NCBI GenBank assembly: GCA_014529385.2
Contig: CM043945.1
Span: forward strand, 3,012,312-3,076,311
Origin: Adiantum capillus-veneris
Lineage: Eukaryota; Streptophyta; Polypodiopsida; Polypodiales; Pteridaceae
Length of the DNA: 64,000 nt
Direction of reading: 5' to 3'
The notes beneath the pieces were generated by a model that saw nothing but the letters and a program-made list of their open reading frames with translations, did not search any database and was not told the DNA's origin. Both the position numbers and the translations under genes were made by a program. This document shows, piece after piece, positions 50,120-61,252 of the stretch. Each line of letters starts with the position of its first letter. Position 1 is the stretch's first letter.

Positions 50120-51222
50120 TTAATTATGTGCTTCATCAAAAGACAGAGGTTCCTCAACATCATGTAAGTTAGACACAACCACAGCATAACAATCTGATGC
50201 ATAAGATGCATGGCTAGAGCCTGAACGAGTACGAGTAGACAAAGGTGCATCCAATTTACTATCACGCAATGTATGCACCAGCCATTTTGGCATACCTCTA
50301 GCCTGCTCGTTTTCAGCCCTTTCCTCATCAAGTACATCATGTACATCCACATCAGTAATAGGCTGTACATTTGCCTCATTGGAATTTACATTCGAACTTC
50401 CACCACTGAAAAGAGGCAATAAAGTGTCATAAATGTCCGGTGAGCTTACATTACTGTCTCTAGTACATGACAACAAGGGCTGAACAGAATCTTTCGCAAT
50501 CACATCCCGTGAAACCAAAATACACTTTGTTTGCGGATGATACAACCTGTAACCTTTGCTTTTGGCACTATAACCAACAAAAATACATTTGACAGCTTTA
50601 TCATCCAATTTTCTGCACTGTGTTGTGGCACCAAAGCATATGCCAAACAGCAAATAACACGCATGTGCTCAATAGAAGTCTTTCTATCATGCCATGCTTC
50701 ATATGGAGTAATAGATTGCAAAGCTTTCGTAGGACACCTGTTAAGTACATAAGTGGCACACATGATGGCCTCAAGCCAAAAAGAATGCGGCAAAGATTGA
50801 CTTTTGACCATACATCATGCCATTATTGTAAGTGACCTGTTTTTCCTCTCAGCTACACGATTTTGCTGTGTATAAGGCATTGTACATTGGTATTTTATCC
50901 CATGACTTGCCAGAAATGCATTAAATTCATGAGACATATACTCCCCCCCTCGATCCGAACAGAGGGTGCCCATTGTACATTTCGAGACATTTTTAGCCAT
51001 AGCCAAAAATTGTTTGAAGCACATAAAAACTTCGGACTTCACTTTAAGCGGAAATACCCATGCATGCCTGGAGTAATCATCAATGAAAGTCATGAAGTAC
51101 AGGTAATTTACCAAGGACGGAGTTTGCATGGGCCCACAAACATCATTATGCACAAGCTGCAATCTGCATGTGGCACTAGATGAACCATCCTTTAGAAACT
51201 TAGAACGCTGTATTTTACCCAA
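50120..51222 (-). pseudogene. Copia integrase core and C-terminal part
   Basis: LQLVHNDVCGPMQTPSLVNY (Asp), MGTLCSDRGGEYMSHEF (Asp) and PYTQQNRVAERKNRSL (Glu), then SLPHSFWLEAIMCATYVLNR and, in a new frame, DDKAVKCIFVGYSAKSKGYR. Two frame breaks (about 50,815 and 50,640). Confidence 0.85.
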
Positions 51223-52313
51223 AATATAGCCTTCAGAACATGTTTGACAGGTGCTTTAAGAGGCGGCAAAGAAGCAACGATATCAGATTTTTGCAAACGC
51301 AACAAACTGGCAAAATGCAGATGCCCAAAACGAGCATGCCACAGTTTTGCATCCGAAACAACCCTTGAATCTGCAACTGCATTTGCAAAATTTTGTCCAC
51401 ACTTGTCATACAAAGTGAGCTTATATAGCCCACGACACAAAAGGCCAGATGCAACAATTTCATCACCAAAACTGAGATCATGAACAGTACATCTGTCATC
51501 CACAAATTTGACTCCAAGTCCAAGTCTAGCAAGTGCAGATACAGACAAAAGATTCTTCTTGATCCCAGGTACATAACGTGCATCAACAAGTGTGAAAGAA
51601 CTGCCATTTGCAACAGTAAGCACAATCTTTTCAACCCCCTGAACCAGATAAGAGGCATTATTGGCACAAGTGACTGAATTCCCATGAGGGGTAGACTCAA
51701 GAGAGGTGAACAATTCACGATGTGAGGTAATATGCTTTGTAGCACCACTGTCAAAATACCACACATGTGAATCTACAACAACAACTGACATGCATGCATG
51801 ATGGACAGTAGGATTGTAAGTGCACTCTGCACTAAAAGCCCATTCTGCATCAACATCAATATCACAGTCTCCTTTCACAGAAGACTCAACAATGGCTACA
51901 TTTGTAGTGGAACCACCCTCTTTCTTCTTCGCCGCTTTGGTCTTCAACTTAGGACACTGCTTGATCAAGTGATCATTAGCTTTACAATAATGGAAACGCG
52001 TCTTCTGTTTGACCTTATCACCAAAAGTTCTAGACGAATTGTTGCCAGCAGAATCATTAGGAACAGAAGTTTTGCCACTTGCAGCAGAACCATAAGAAGT
52101 TGCATTACTACTACCACCCTTTCTTTGAGAAGCAATAAAAGCCTGTTCAATTGCACATTGCCTAGTCCTATTTTTTTTGGAAAGTGACTCTTGCAACAGC
52201 AATGTGCATAATGCATCAAACTTGACAACTTCAGGATTTCCTTGGGTCATAATTCTCCAAGTGCTAGGAAAAGTCTGGTAAGAATCTGATAAGGTATCAA
52301 GAACAACCCGCAC
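51192..52313 (-). pseudogene. Copia gag (second half), protease and integrase zinc region
   Basis: A 373-codon frame. The gag end has a zinc knuckle in which the first Cys is changed (FHYCKANDHLIKQCP). Protease: VWYFDSGATKHITSHRELF with the D-S-G-A active site, followed by VPGIKKNLLSVSALA. Last is KLWHARFGHLHFASLLRL, the His pair of the integrase zinc region. The knuckle change is probably decay. Confidence 0.85.
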
Positions 52314-52785
52314 AAGGGAATTCTCTCAAATGACTTCACGTGCAGAATAAGTTGCTCATTGATATCCTAGACACCAGCAAGGAAAGTGTCCATATCATCT
52401 TCCTCATGCATAATCTTCGATTCCAGCCAGAATATCCCAAGCTTGTTTTGCAAATTTTGTTTAACGAATGTGAGGAGTAATGGTGCGCTTCACAGACAAG
52501 ACAATCAATGCATGAGCGTGCGCATCCTTTACATCCCAATGAACTTGTTCTGCTATAAGCAAAACAATTCTTACAATAGCAATCAGTGCAGCAAGACCTG
52601 CAACATCCTCAACATTGCCTACATCCTCAAGAACCAGGACGTACATCAATGCCCTGCACAATATTCTAGATGCCCTTCGACACGAGAACACGTTGCATCA
52701 TGTAAGCCCAGATAGGGTAATTGTCCCCATCCAATTTGTCCTCAGCATCAAACATCTTGAACACATCTGTGTTGTTGTCAGCCAT
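52314..52785 (-). pseudogene. gag: Copia gag, N-terminal part
   Basis: Starts at the ATG at 52,785: MADNNTDVFKMFDAEDKLDG, DNYPIWAYMMQRVLVSKGI, then a TAG where copia gag normally has Trp. Later parts are in other frames. The start lies only 12 bp from the truncated LTR. Confidence 0.75.
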
Positions 52786-52796
52786 GGAAAATACAA

Positions 52797-52903
52797 TGGG
52801 CGTATATACAATGCACGGGGGAAAAAGCCTCCTAAAGAGGAAAAAAATGCCCCGACGGTCCTAGTGTGTTCACACACATCACTACCACATGTATATGGTA
52901 ACA
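52797..52903 (-). repeat. Truncated 5' LTR of the copia element (107 bp)
   Basis: Similar to 48,493-48,599 over the full 107 bp, from TGTTACCATATACATG to ATATACGCCCA. The U5-side ~100 bp and the primer site are gone. Confidence 0.85.
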
Positions 52904-53443
52904 CCCTCTTCTCCTTCTTCTTCACCTTCCTCCTATTCCGGCGAAAACAACAATTATTATCCTAGAGAATACAAGAAGACAGGACATCGCAAAACTTACC
53001 TTGCATGGCGAAGGTCCCAAAAGCTCAAGAAGTTCAAAGAGGGAGGAAAGAGTATCTCTTTTCTCACCTATGATGGCACCGTTGGTGCCATCGACAAAGT
53101 ATCGGCCTTCATCCAACAATTTGATGCAGCCTTTGGAGACGAGGGCTTCATGGAGTCGTCCAAGCTACACCATGTAGCTATGCACTTCCAAAAATCTTCT
53201 TGTCAATGGTGGGCTAGCCTTCGTGGTGGCAATGGCAAGGCCCCAAAGACATGGAAAGCTCTACGAGTTTCCATCATGGAGCGATTCCTTGCAAGCAATG
53301 CAAAGAACAAAGTGCTTACTGAATGGCGGAGCTTGCAGCTGCTCTTCAATGAGTCTATCCACAAATATGTAGACAAGTTTTGGGATTCACATCTCAAAGC
53401 TACAGTCTTTCAAAGGATAGACTTTGCCAAACAAAAGCAATAA
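52904..53443 (+). pseudogene. gag: Chromovirus gag, main part
   Basis: PSSPSSSPSSYSGENNNYYP, then a capsid domain of the Retrotrans_gag type: SAFIQQFDAAFGDEGFMESS, KLHHVAMHFQKSSCQWWASL, WKALRVSIMERFLASNAKNK and SLQLLFNESIHKYVDKFWDS. A stop follows at 53,441. The Gag continues in other frames (MAEYVNSQRPSTITEAIHH near 53,468). Confidence 0.85.
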
Positions 53444-53538
53444 TTTTTTGTGGTATTACCTGAAAAAATGGCCGAGTATGTCAACTCACAACGGCCTAGC
53501 ACAATCACCGAAGCCATCCACCACACTATGGTTGCTTC

Positions 53539-54290
53539 ATGGATCAATTTCCAACAAGGGGTGAGAAGAAATTTCAAGCCCATGGAAAACAAGAAAAAAT
53601 AAAGCTAAAGGGAAGAGCAATGCTAAAAACTCTTCCCAAGGCAACACCAACACCAACACCAACACCAACAAGGCCAAGAAGAAAGGAGCTTACAAAGGTG
53701 AAAAATAAGCTCTCTCCCGAAGAATTAGAGGCCTTTCGTAAAGACCATAAATGCTTTAAGTGTGAGGAGCAAGGACATGATTATTGTTCTTGCCCCAAAA
53801 GAAATGTACTCAATGACACTCCTAGAGCTTCCATGGTTGAACCTCCAAAAGAGGATACTCATTGCAAAGGCTCATACCTCTCCTATGCTTGGGAAAAAGT
53901 AAGGGAGCATGATGCCCTTATTCTCTTTGACCCTGGCTCTACTCACAACTTCATATCAATGGATTTGGCCACTAAGTTGGGAATTCAAGCTTTCGAGGTG
54001 GGAGATATTGTAACTGCCGATGGAGATTTCAAGGGATAGCAAGCCTCTATTACTCCCTTGATTGGGAAGTTGAGGCTTCATGTCCAAAGCTACGTCGACA
54101 AAGAAGGATTTTTTATCTCTCTTGTCCAACATGAGGATGTTATCCTAGGGGCACCATGTCATGCTTCAACCACATGGCTGCCAACATGAAGTTCCTTGAA
54201 AGAAGAATCTATTTCACGTACAAGGAAAAGAGCATGTACATAGATGCTAATGAGTCAGGGAACACCATATCCTTGGTAAATACGCTTGCT
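53539..54290 (+). pseudogene. Chromovirus nucleocapsid and protease
   Basis: An in-frame (ACACCA)n tract at 53,644-53,672 gives a TPTPTPT stretch. Then come the zinc knuckle CFKCEEQGHDYCSC and the protease site ALILFDPGSTHNFIS, with D-P-G-S in place of the usual D-S-G-A/S. The frame stops at 54,037. Protease-end sequence (MAANMKFLERRIYFTYKEK) follows at 54,177-54,235 in another frame. Confidence 0.8.
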
Positions 54291-54470
54291 TTTGATAAGT
54301 CAATTAATAAAAAGCTCTATTTTTTGAGTATATGATTTTTTTTAGAGAATCTATAAATGATTCTAATATTTTCATAAATAGCAATATCTTGAGGAGTACA
54401 AATGACACCTCTAGGTAATCTTTCAAGTTGTGAGAGAGAGTAAGCTTTTCATTAATCAAAAGAAAAGTGA
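54291..54470. other. Junction replacing the RT palm
   Basis: AT-rich sequence with no RT motifs lies between protease end and the RT thumb (EIQYF at 54,486). About 250 residues of RT, including YxDD, are missing. Confidence 0.6.
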
Positions 54471-55239
54471 ATTTTTCCTACAAGAGATTCAATATTTTAG
54501 GTCGCATTATCTCTCAAGATGGTATCTGTATGGATGCATCAAAGTTGTAGGTAATAAAAGCATGACCTAATTCAAGGAATCTACATGAGCTAAGAAGCTT
54601 TATTGGTATGTTTTTATACTATATACGCTTCATAGAAAAATTCTCTCAAATAGCAGGACCATTGCATGAATTAACAAACAAGAACGTTAAGTACTCATGG
54701 ACTGCTAAAGAACAAAATGCTTTTCACAAGCTCAAAGAGAAGCTTACCTCTCAACCAGTCCTCATGCTTCCGGATCTCTCAAAGCCATTTGAGGTCCAAT
54801 TTGATGTTTGTGGTCATTGCCTTGGAGCAGTTTTGCTTCAAAAAGGGCATTCCATAGCATATGAAAGCCAAAGGCTCAATGCCGATGAACGAGTCTTGGG
54901 CATATACGAAAAAGATCTTTTAGCTATTCTATATGTCCTAGACACATGGAAGCACTATCTGTTGGGGGCTCCATTCATCCTACAAATGGATCACAAAGCC
55001 TCAAGAACTTTGTGATGCAAACCAAGCTCTCCGACAAACAAATGAGGTGGGAAAATTTTATTTTACAATTTAAGTTTCATATTGCTTACATTGCTGACAA
55101 GCATAATCAAGTGGTCGATGCACTTTCACAACAACGGCCAAGGGCAAATGTGGTGTCTATAGCAACTCACAATGATCTATCTTTAAGACGTAACTACATC
55201 CTTTGCATCAGGGAAGAAAAAAATAACCATTCACCTTAA
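54471..55239 (+). pseudogene. Chromovirus RT thumb and RNase H
   Basis: YIRFIEKFSQIAGPLHELTN, KPFEVQFDVCGHCLGAVLLQ, IYEKDLLAILYVLDTWKHYL and LGAPFILQMDH. A 1-nt frame change near 55,000 leads to MQTKLSDKQMRWENFILQFK and IADKHNQVVDALSQQRPRAN. Typical of plant chromoviruses. TAG/TAA codons lie in 54,500-54,600. Confidence 0.82.
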
Positions 55240-56200
55240 AGGATGGTTATCTTCCAAACGGTAATAGGCTATGTGTTACTCACCAATACAATAAGAAAGT
55301 CATGTATGATTCCCATGCTTCTCCTTATACGGGGCAAAGGGGGATTCCATAATCTACTCTCTTCGAGGATTAGAAATGTATTTCTGTTGGTCTACCATGA
55401 AAAGTGAACATACAAGAGTATGTTTCAAAATGCATGGTATACCAAAAATTGAAATTTGATCAAGGGAAGCATTGTTTCAGTCAACAGGCTTAGCAAGAAA
55501 ACACACTCTATGCGTGTCAAAAAGACTATTAAGGCACATCAAACGGAGACCCTCTTAAGATCACAATTTTTCAAGTATCATGGCTTGCCAACATCCATAG
55601 TGTGGGACAAAGATCCTGGAATGACCAATAATTTCTAGAAGGGTCTCTTTGAGAATCTAGGAAGTAGATTAAATTTCTCTTTTGGCCTATCATCCACAAA
55701 TATGACCAAAGTGAAATAACTAATCTAACGATTCTTGAATCTACTAAAAGCCTATGTCATGGAAGTAGATCAACGTTCTCAATGAGAGAAGTATCTACCT
55801 CTTATAGAGTATGCGTTCGATGACATTGTACATACTTCTATGGGGAAAGCACCTTTCGGGGTTAAAAAGGGAAGATCCAAAAGTTCCTTACTACTTAAAG
55901 TACATGGGAAGATCTTCGCTGCTTCTGCTGATGAATATAGCCGAGACTCACAAGAATCTTTTCCAAAGATTAAAGAGGTTATATCCATCTTAAAGCAAAG
56001 GCGAAAATGGTTGCTGCTAATAATCACAGAAGAGCCTTAGCCTTTAAGAAAAATGATTGGGTCTTGCTAAAGTTTATCAAGGCTCATCTAAGGCATACTA
56101 CGGGCAAGAATCCTACGAGCCATGCCAAACTAGCAAAAAGATACTTTGGTCCTTTCTTTTAAAAATTCTTAAGCCAATCAATGAGATGGCTTATTAATTA
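55240..56200 (+). pseudogene. Chromovirus integrase, badly decayed
   Basis: Pieces in several frames: VNRLSKKTHSMRVKKTIKAH, QFFKYHGLPTSIVWDKDPGM (second catalytic Asp retained, usual SD changed to WD), then KAPFGVKKGRSK and ANSNHRRALAF-type tail. The zinc region is hardly visible. Confidence 0.65.
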
Positions 56201-56460
56201 AAGTTGCCCAACCATTGGCTCATTCACAATGATAACCATGTGAGCCTACTCAAGCCTTACAAAGGAGAGCCACAAAAAGAACCAATAATAGAGGACCCGC
56301 CAAAGATCAAAGATCAAGAAGAGGGGTTGCAGCCTGAATCAATTCTTTGACACGAAGACAAGGTACTAAGAAACGTTAAGATTATCCAATGATATCTTGT
56401 TAAGTTTAATAATTATCCATTTAAAGATGTTAGAGGGATGCAAGGAACCTAGCTTAAGGA
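56201..56460 (+). pseudogene. Chromodomain remnant
   Basis: Combining the frames, the end reads NDNHVSLLKPYKGEPQKEP, then LQPESIL, stop, HEDKVLRNVKII, stop, YLVKFNNYPFKDVRGMQG. This is the usual integrase tail of chromoviruses with the chromodomain (pattern PExILxHxxKVLRN..YLVKFxxYPxxDxxWM). Two stops and a Trp-to-Gly change (RGM for RWM) show decay. Chromodomains steer insertion to certain histone marks in this group. Confidence 0.7.
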
Positions 56461-56504
56461 TAATATGAACCTTGTCAATGCTTACAATGGTACACTAGAG
56501 TAAG

Positions 56505-56562
56505 GAAATGAAAATGCAAATGAAAATGAAAATGCAAATGCAAATGAAAATGAAAATGCATT
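56505..56562. repeat. Hexamer repeat ATGAAA/ATGCAA
   Basis: About nine hexamers alternating ATGAAA and ATGCAA. It lies in the noncoding part before the polypurine tract. Confidence 0.85.
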
Positions 56563-56890
56563 TTAAATTAACAATGTTTTGTCTTATAAGACTCATTCTC
56601 TTTCTTTTATTGTGTCCAAAATATAAGGAGTATGCATGCTTAGGATCATGTTTGTGGTGATGACATCTCCCAAACACCAAATAGAACTTGTCACTCTACT
56701 TTGGAAGTATGATATGGACTAAAGAGCAGACATGCTTCCGGTAGCTAAGTCTCCCGAGCACCAAATGGATTAGTCATCCATTCTGAATTGATGTCGTAGG
56801 GTAAAAAGGGATTCTCTACCCACTAAGAAACATGGACTAATGACTAGGCTTTATCTTCTCTACCTCATAGTCGAGGACGGCTATGATTTC
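56563..56890. other. Untranslated region of the chromovirus
   Basis: No frame. GTCGAGGACGGCTATGATTT at 56,870-56,889 resembles the block commonly found just before the polypurine tract in plant chromoviruses. Confidence 0.5.
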
Positions 56891-56903
56891 AAGAGAGAGG
56901 TAA
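56891..56903 (+). other. Polypurine tract
   Basis: AAGAGAGAGGTAA immediately before the TG start of the 3' LTR. Confidence 0.7.
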
Positions 56904-57759
56904 TGTCATAAAATATAATATCTAACTTTACCAAATGATTGTCTCATATTAAATTGATCATTTGATATGGAAAGATAAAAGGGGAACAAGAGTTTGGATA
57001 TAGATATGTGCTTCTAGACCTATCTCGACTGGGGACCAAAAGGAGAAATGGTTGCATCTCAATAGGGGTCCACAAGGAGACAGTCTACCAAAGAGCAATG
57101 TGCAATAAGTGCTTCTAGATTTACCTCAACAAGGGACAAAGAGGAGAGATGGTTACATCTCAATAGGGGTCCAAAAGGAGGTATTCTATCAAAGGTCAAT
57201 GTGCATCTAATGGAGCTTAAAAGACCTTAGGGTTAGCTTCATCAAAGACCTCCAAAAGTTAGTGTTAAAAAGTCCTTTGACCTTAGGCAACCTTAGGCAA
57301 GTTAGAGCTGACCTTGAGGTGGGAATCCTACCCAAGCATGAGGTGCTTGACGGCTTGCTAGCTAAAGTGCTTAAAGTGTTTGTGGGAACCTTTCCCAAGC
57401 TTGAGGTAATTCTCATGCTTAAATGACTAAGGTTCTTGAAGTGTTCAATTCAAAGATAAACTCTCAAGAGGCATAATTGACTAAGTGCTTGAAGTGTTCA
57501 GTTCAAACCAAATGACTTAAGAAGCATAAAAGACACATGCCAAAATCCTCCACATATGACCCTCATGATGTGCTTGAATCCTATTGGATAGGCTTAAAGA
57601 GGTCCAATGAGAATTTAGATGCAAAAAAATAAATAATTAAGTTCTTTCTCTCAAAGAGGAAAAAGAGGACACATGTCCAAATGATATAATTAAATAATAC
57701 GAGAGAGAGAGAGAGAGAGGTGGACCAAGCTTGAGAGGGGAGGGTATACTTTGCCACTC

Positions 57760-57807
<48 letters not shown>

Positions 57808-58316
57808 TGTGAAGTGTAAAGTGCAAGAGCTCCATCTGCTTCTCCAAGCTTGTTGAGAAGTGGAGAGGTTACAACAACACTCTTGGCTATGGAATGCAAA
57901 TCCAACCAAGAGCCATGCTTCAATGCTTAAGCTTTCCATCTTCTTCATCTTCATTACTATGCTATTATGCTATGCTAAGAAAGAAGAATGATGATAAGTG
58001 AGGAACTATTTTTTTCTCCTATGAATGATTCTTCTTCCTCTTCCCTACCCTCATTCCCCGCTAGCTCTCTCCACCTTTGAATGTGTTTGAGGCCTTGGGA
58101 CTGAGACTTGGGATAGTTAATGATTTTTGCAAATTTTATGTTATGCTCGTGATGCATGAAGCTTTCCATCTTCATAGCATCACCAAGGTCACAAGAAACA
58201 CAAAGATTGTATTGTACCAAGTCTCTCTTGATAAGAGAATATATAATACAAACGCCTTTTGGAGGGGGGACCGCCGGCTCCAAGTAAATCCAGTCCTCAA
58301 CTATTGTCATGTTCTC

Positions 58317-58367
<51 letters not shown>

Positions 58368-58520
58368 AGTATTGTTCATGCCAAGTTAATTAAGTACCGT
58401 GTTTATGTTGCTACCATCAATTAAGTTCAACCTCTATGTTCTCAAAGTGATCTCGCAAAAATGCTCGATCTAATTCTCTTAATTCCGCTATTCTCAAAGT
58501 TCATAGGCCATTTCCATTAT
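56904..58520 (+). repeat. 3' LTR of the chromovirus (1.62 kb)
   Basis: Starts TGTCATAAAATATAATATCT. The end GGCCATTTCCATTATA corresponds to GGCCATTAAATGTTACA of the LTR at 20,237-21,898 (reverse). It holds GA (57,703-57,718) and CT (57,759-57,803, 58,322-58,364) tracts and a tandem ~110-bp block (TAGACCTATCTCGACTGGGG at 57,015, variant at 57,118). Homology to the other LTR is clear but moderate. Confidence 0.8.
58322..58364. repeat. (CT)n microsatellite
   Basis: About 21 uninterrupted CT repeats inside the LTR. Confidence 0.9.
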
Positions 58521-59038
58521 AGGGGCTCTCCCAAATGTGTTCTTATGTGATAAGTACATCATATAATAAGTAGAAAAAAGCTCCTTGATATAGGTCAAAG
58601 ATCTGTTGGGGGTAGCCTAATGAGTTTTCTATCTATGATGCTCATTATAGTTAGGCAAAACTCTTGAAAAGCTTCTTGCCTACAAGGGGGTTTTGACTCA
58701 CTATGATTTAGTCCTTTTCTTAAAAATTCTCAACAATAGGGGACTTCACACAATCCATAGACATAGAGACAAATGTGACCAAAAGTTCCATTATCTCCTT
58801 TACTACAGGAGTACATGTTTTTTTAATGATTGAATACAATACATCTACTCACAATTGTGAGTTTGGCCCAAAAAAAAAAGAACCTTTGTTGATGTTTGCT
58901 ATGAGAAGCTTCATGCATGATGTTGTGTGATGCTAAAGGGCCTTCCTTGTTTCGGCAAGTCAACCTGCCTCCTCACTCGCAAGAGTAGGGTGATGGACAG
59001 GGAGGTGGGGCTATATGGGCTATGACAACGATGTGATT
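58521..59038. other. Noncoding
   Basis: No gene or mobile-element motif that I recognise. Confidence 0.4.
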
Positions 59039-59040
59039 AC

Positions 59041-59198
59041 GGATAGGGGTTGGCCCCAGGTGAGGCCCTAGGTTGTGCCGCATGTTGTCTCCTTATTCCA
59101 CACTCATCATTGATTTCACGGATAGGGGTTGGCCCCAGGTGAGGCCCTAGGTTGTGCCGCATGTTGTCTCCTTATTCCACACTCATCATTGATTTCAT
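59041..59198. repeat. 79-bp tandem duplication, near-perfect
   Basis: GGATAGGGGTTGGCCCCAGG starts at 59,041 and 59,120. The two 79-bp copies differ only in the last base (C/T). It must be recent. Confidence 0.95.
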
Positions 59199-61252
59199 GG
59201 AATCATGGAGGCGTCACTCCTTTGTCCTTTGCATGGAGGAGAACCTTGGTGCCAAGGAGATTTGGCTCTTGATGGAAGCCTCGTAGCAGGTGGCAGGGTA
59301 GCGGCTTTTGGAAGCACCATCCAAGTGGCTTTTTTGGCTCGTCTCAATTATCAATGCCTGAGTTATTGTGGCTAGTTGGGGTCAAGTTTGTGGTGGCTAA
59401 GGGTGCGATTTATGGTGGGGTTCCTTTTGGAAATGGAGAGATGTGTTTGGTTCAGAAAATGAGTGTACTTAAGTGTTGTGGGCATGTCAGTGTGGGGTGG
59501 CACACCACCTTGCAAGGTGGCTCCCCCAGTCATGTTGGGTCTTAGGATTCTCTTGTCTTTATTTTGCAAATGTAGTTCGGGTGGCTTTCTATAAAGCTGA
59601 ACTCTATGCTAAGATTTGATCCCTATGGTTGTTTTCACCCATGGCACAATCTATGCATGGGCTATATGTGATTTTGTTTTGCATTAATAGTACCAACTCA
59701 CTATCTATGAGTTTTTTTTTTTCAAAAGACATTCCCAAATGCATCTTTCAAAACCTGCAAACAACAAGCCTATTAGTATAAGAGGGATTCTACATTGGGA
59801 ATGCAGCTTGGTTAAAAGCCTGTCAAGCTCTATCTTGAGGCTACAAAGGCCGTCTAAGATGGGCTAGGGAAGGACGGTGTATTTGGAGTTTGGTTGGGGA
59901 TTTGACAATTGCCCATGGAGTCAGCAGTTCGAGGGGGGTTTTATGTATAAATTATGGATATCATGTGCTTTCAAGGACTATTTTTAAAAATCTTTATCTA
60001 TAAATTTTTGACAAATAATATACACCCTTTTTCTGTTCACTCTGTAATTTTTTTCCCAATTCCATTTTACAACACCATTCTATATATGAAAATGTGAGAA
60101 AAAATGAAATTTAATAACCGCACTCACGTGATAGTCACATAATTATTAAGTGACTCCTCGAGGGTGTTAGAGGGTGTGTTTGGAGTTCTTTGTGGGCTCA
60201 AAGATCTGCTCCTACCCTTGTGATGGTGATGGTGATGCTTCCCTCTGGGACATTGGGTGCCTCTTTCATCATGGTTATGCTCATCATACAACATAGCCAC
60301 TTTCCTTTAACATGAATAACCTGCAACTCATACATGTTGTTAGTGGAGGGTGCTAGCTACTAGAAGAGGGAGAAGTGCTTCACTACTTCTTTCAATCTCT
60401 CCATGTAGTATAAGTGAATTAAGAGAGCTTATATGGCCTCCTGTCCCTCATTTGAAATCCATCATAGGGAGAGAAGCATGGATTTATTTAACATTCTTGC
60501 ATGAAGGAATATAATGATTTTGTGCATCATCATCACCCATAGGGCATGGTCAAACCACAAAATTTTCCCTTGTAAGATTCACCCTCTCCAATGTGCTCAC
60601 ATCGGCACTTTATGAATGGCCTATGCACATTCCAAACATGTGCCGTGTCGTTTAAATCATTTCTGATGGTAGATATGACTCCCTTAACTCCCAATGAGTA
60701 GCCAAAGTTTTTGTTACATCTTTGGGTCTCAAAGCAACACATTGTGTAGGGACATGCACTAATTTAGGTGTCAATACAATGGTCCTGCATTACAAACATA
60801 AGACCTAGTAGCTATGACCTTAGTAAGGCAAAGAATCTATGGGAAGCACATATGTAAAGGTGTCCTATTTATAGAGGCATGGCTTGTTATAAAAGGGAGA
60901 TTGGGTGGAGATATCAATGTGCTATTGTAAAGTTCTAAGGTAGTGGCCACAGTCCAAGGCTTCATAATGGTATCAAAGAGCAACGAAGTAATCTTTAGGT
61001 GTGGGAAGGGCCACTGGTGCTATTTTTAGCATCGGTGCCATACTTTTTGCACAAAAGGAGTGGTGGAAAAGGGGTTTTGAAGCAAGAGAGATCCATCGAC
61101 AAGAGAAGCCATTCAAGGTGCGGGTGGGGCCGAAGTGATCTACCCTAGTCTGCTTGGTGATTGTCACTTCATCATCCTGGCCTCTTAGGGCTCCTAGCGG
61201 ATGTGCAACCAATTTCTCTCACACACACACTGCTAGGTAGCTTACACATCAT
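59199..61252. other. Noncoding
   Basis: Short frames only (for example 59,354-59,545 plus and 60,973-61,212 minus), with no family signal. I see nothing else. Confidence 0.4.

Larger units (their letters stand above)
48390..52903 (-). mobile_element. Copia element with ~210-bp LTRs, inserted in chromovirus gag
   Basis: Leftward element bounded by the direct repeat CCCTC (48,385-48,389 and 52,904-52,908). It has gag, protease, integrase, RT and RNase H in copia order. The 3' LTR is whole (48,390-48,599). The 5' LTR keeps only its first 107 bp (52,797-52,903), and the rest of the LTR, the primer site and the leader are deleted up to 12 bp before the gag ATG. All domains carry stops or frameshifts, so it is defective. 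A second, shorter copy of the family is at 61.2-62.4 kb. Confidence 0.88.
52904..58520 (+). mobile_element. Ty3/gypsy chromovirus, decayed, right part
   Basis: Plus-strand element: gag, zinc knuckle, protease, RNase H, integrase and chromodomain remnants, then polypurine tract and 3' LTR. The first piece is at 48.3 kb, left of the copia insertion. Its 5' LTR is not in view. The RT palm has been deleted. The LTR family is that of 20,237-21,898. Confidence 0.85.

Noticed and set aside
57581-58424. Frames with Arg-Glu or Ser-Leu runs
   Set aside because: Translations of GA/CT tracts inside the LTR.
59354-59545. 63-codon plus-strand frame, Gly/Val-rich
   Set aside because: No family signal and an overlapping frame of equal length on the other strand.
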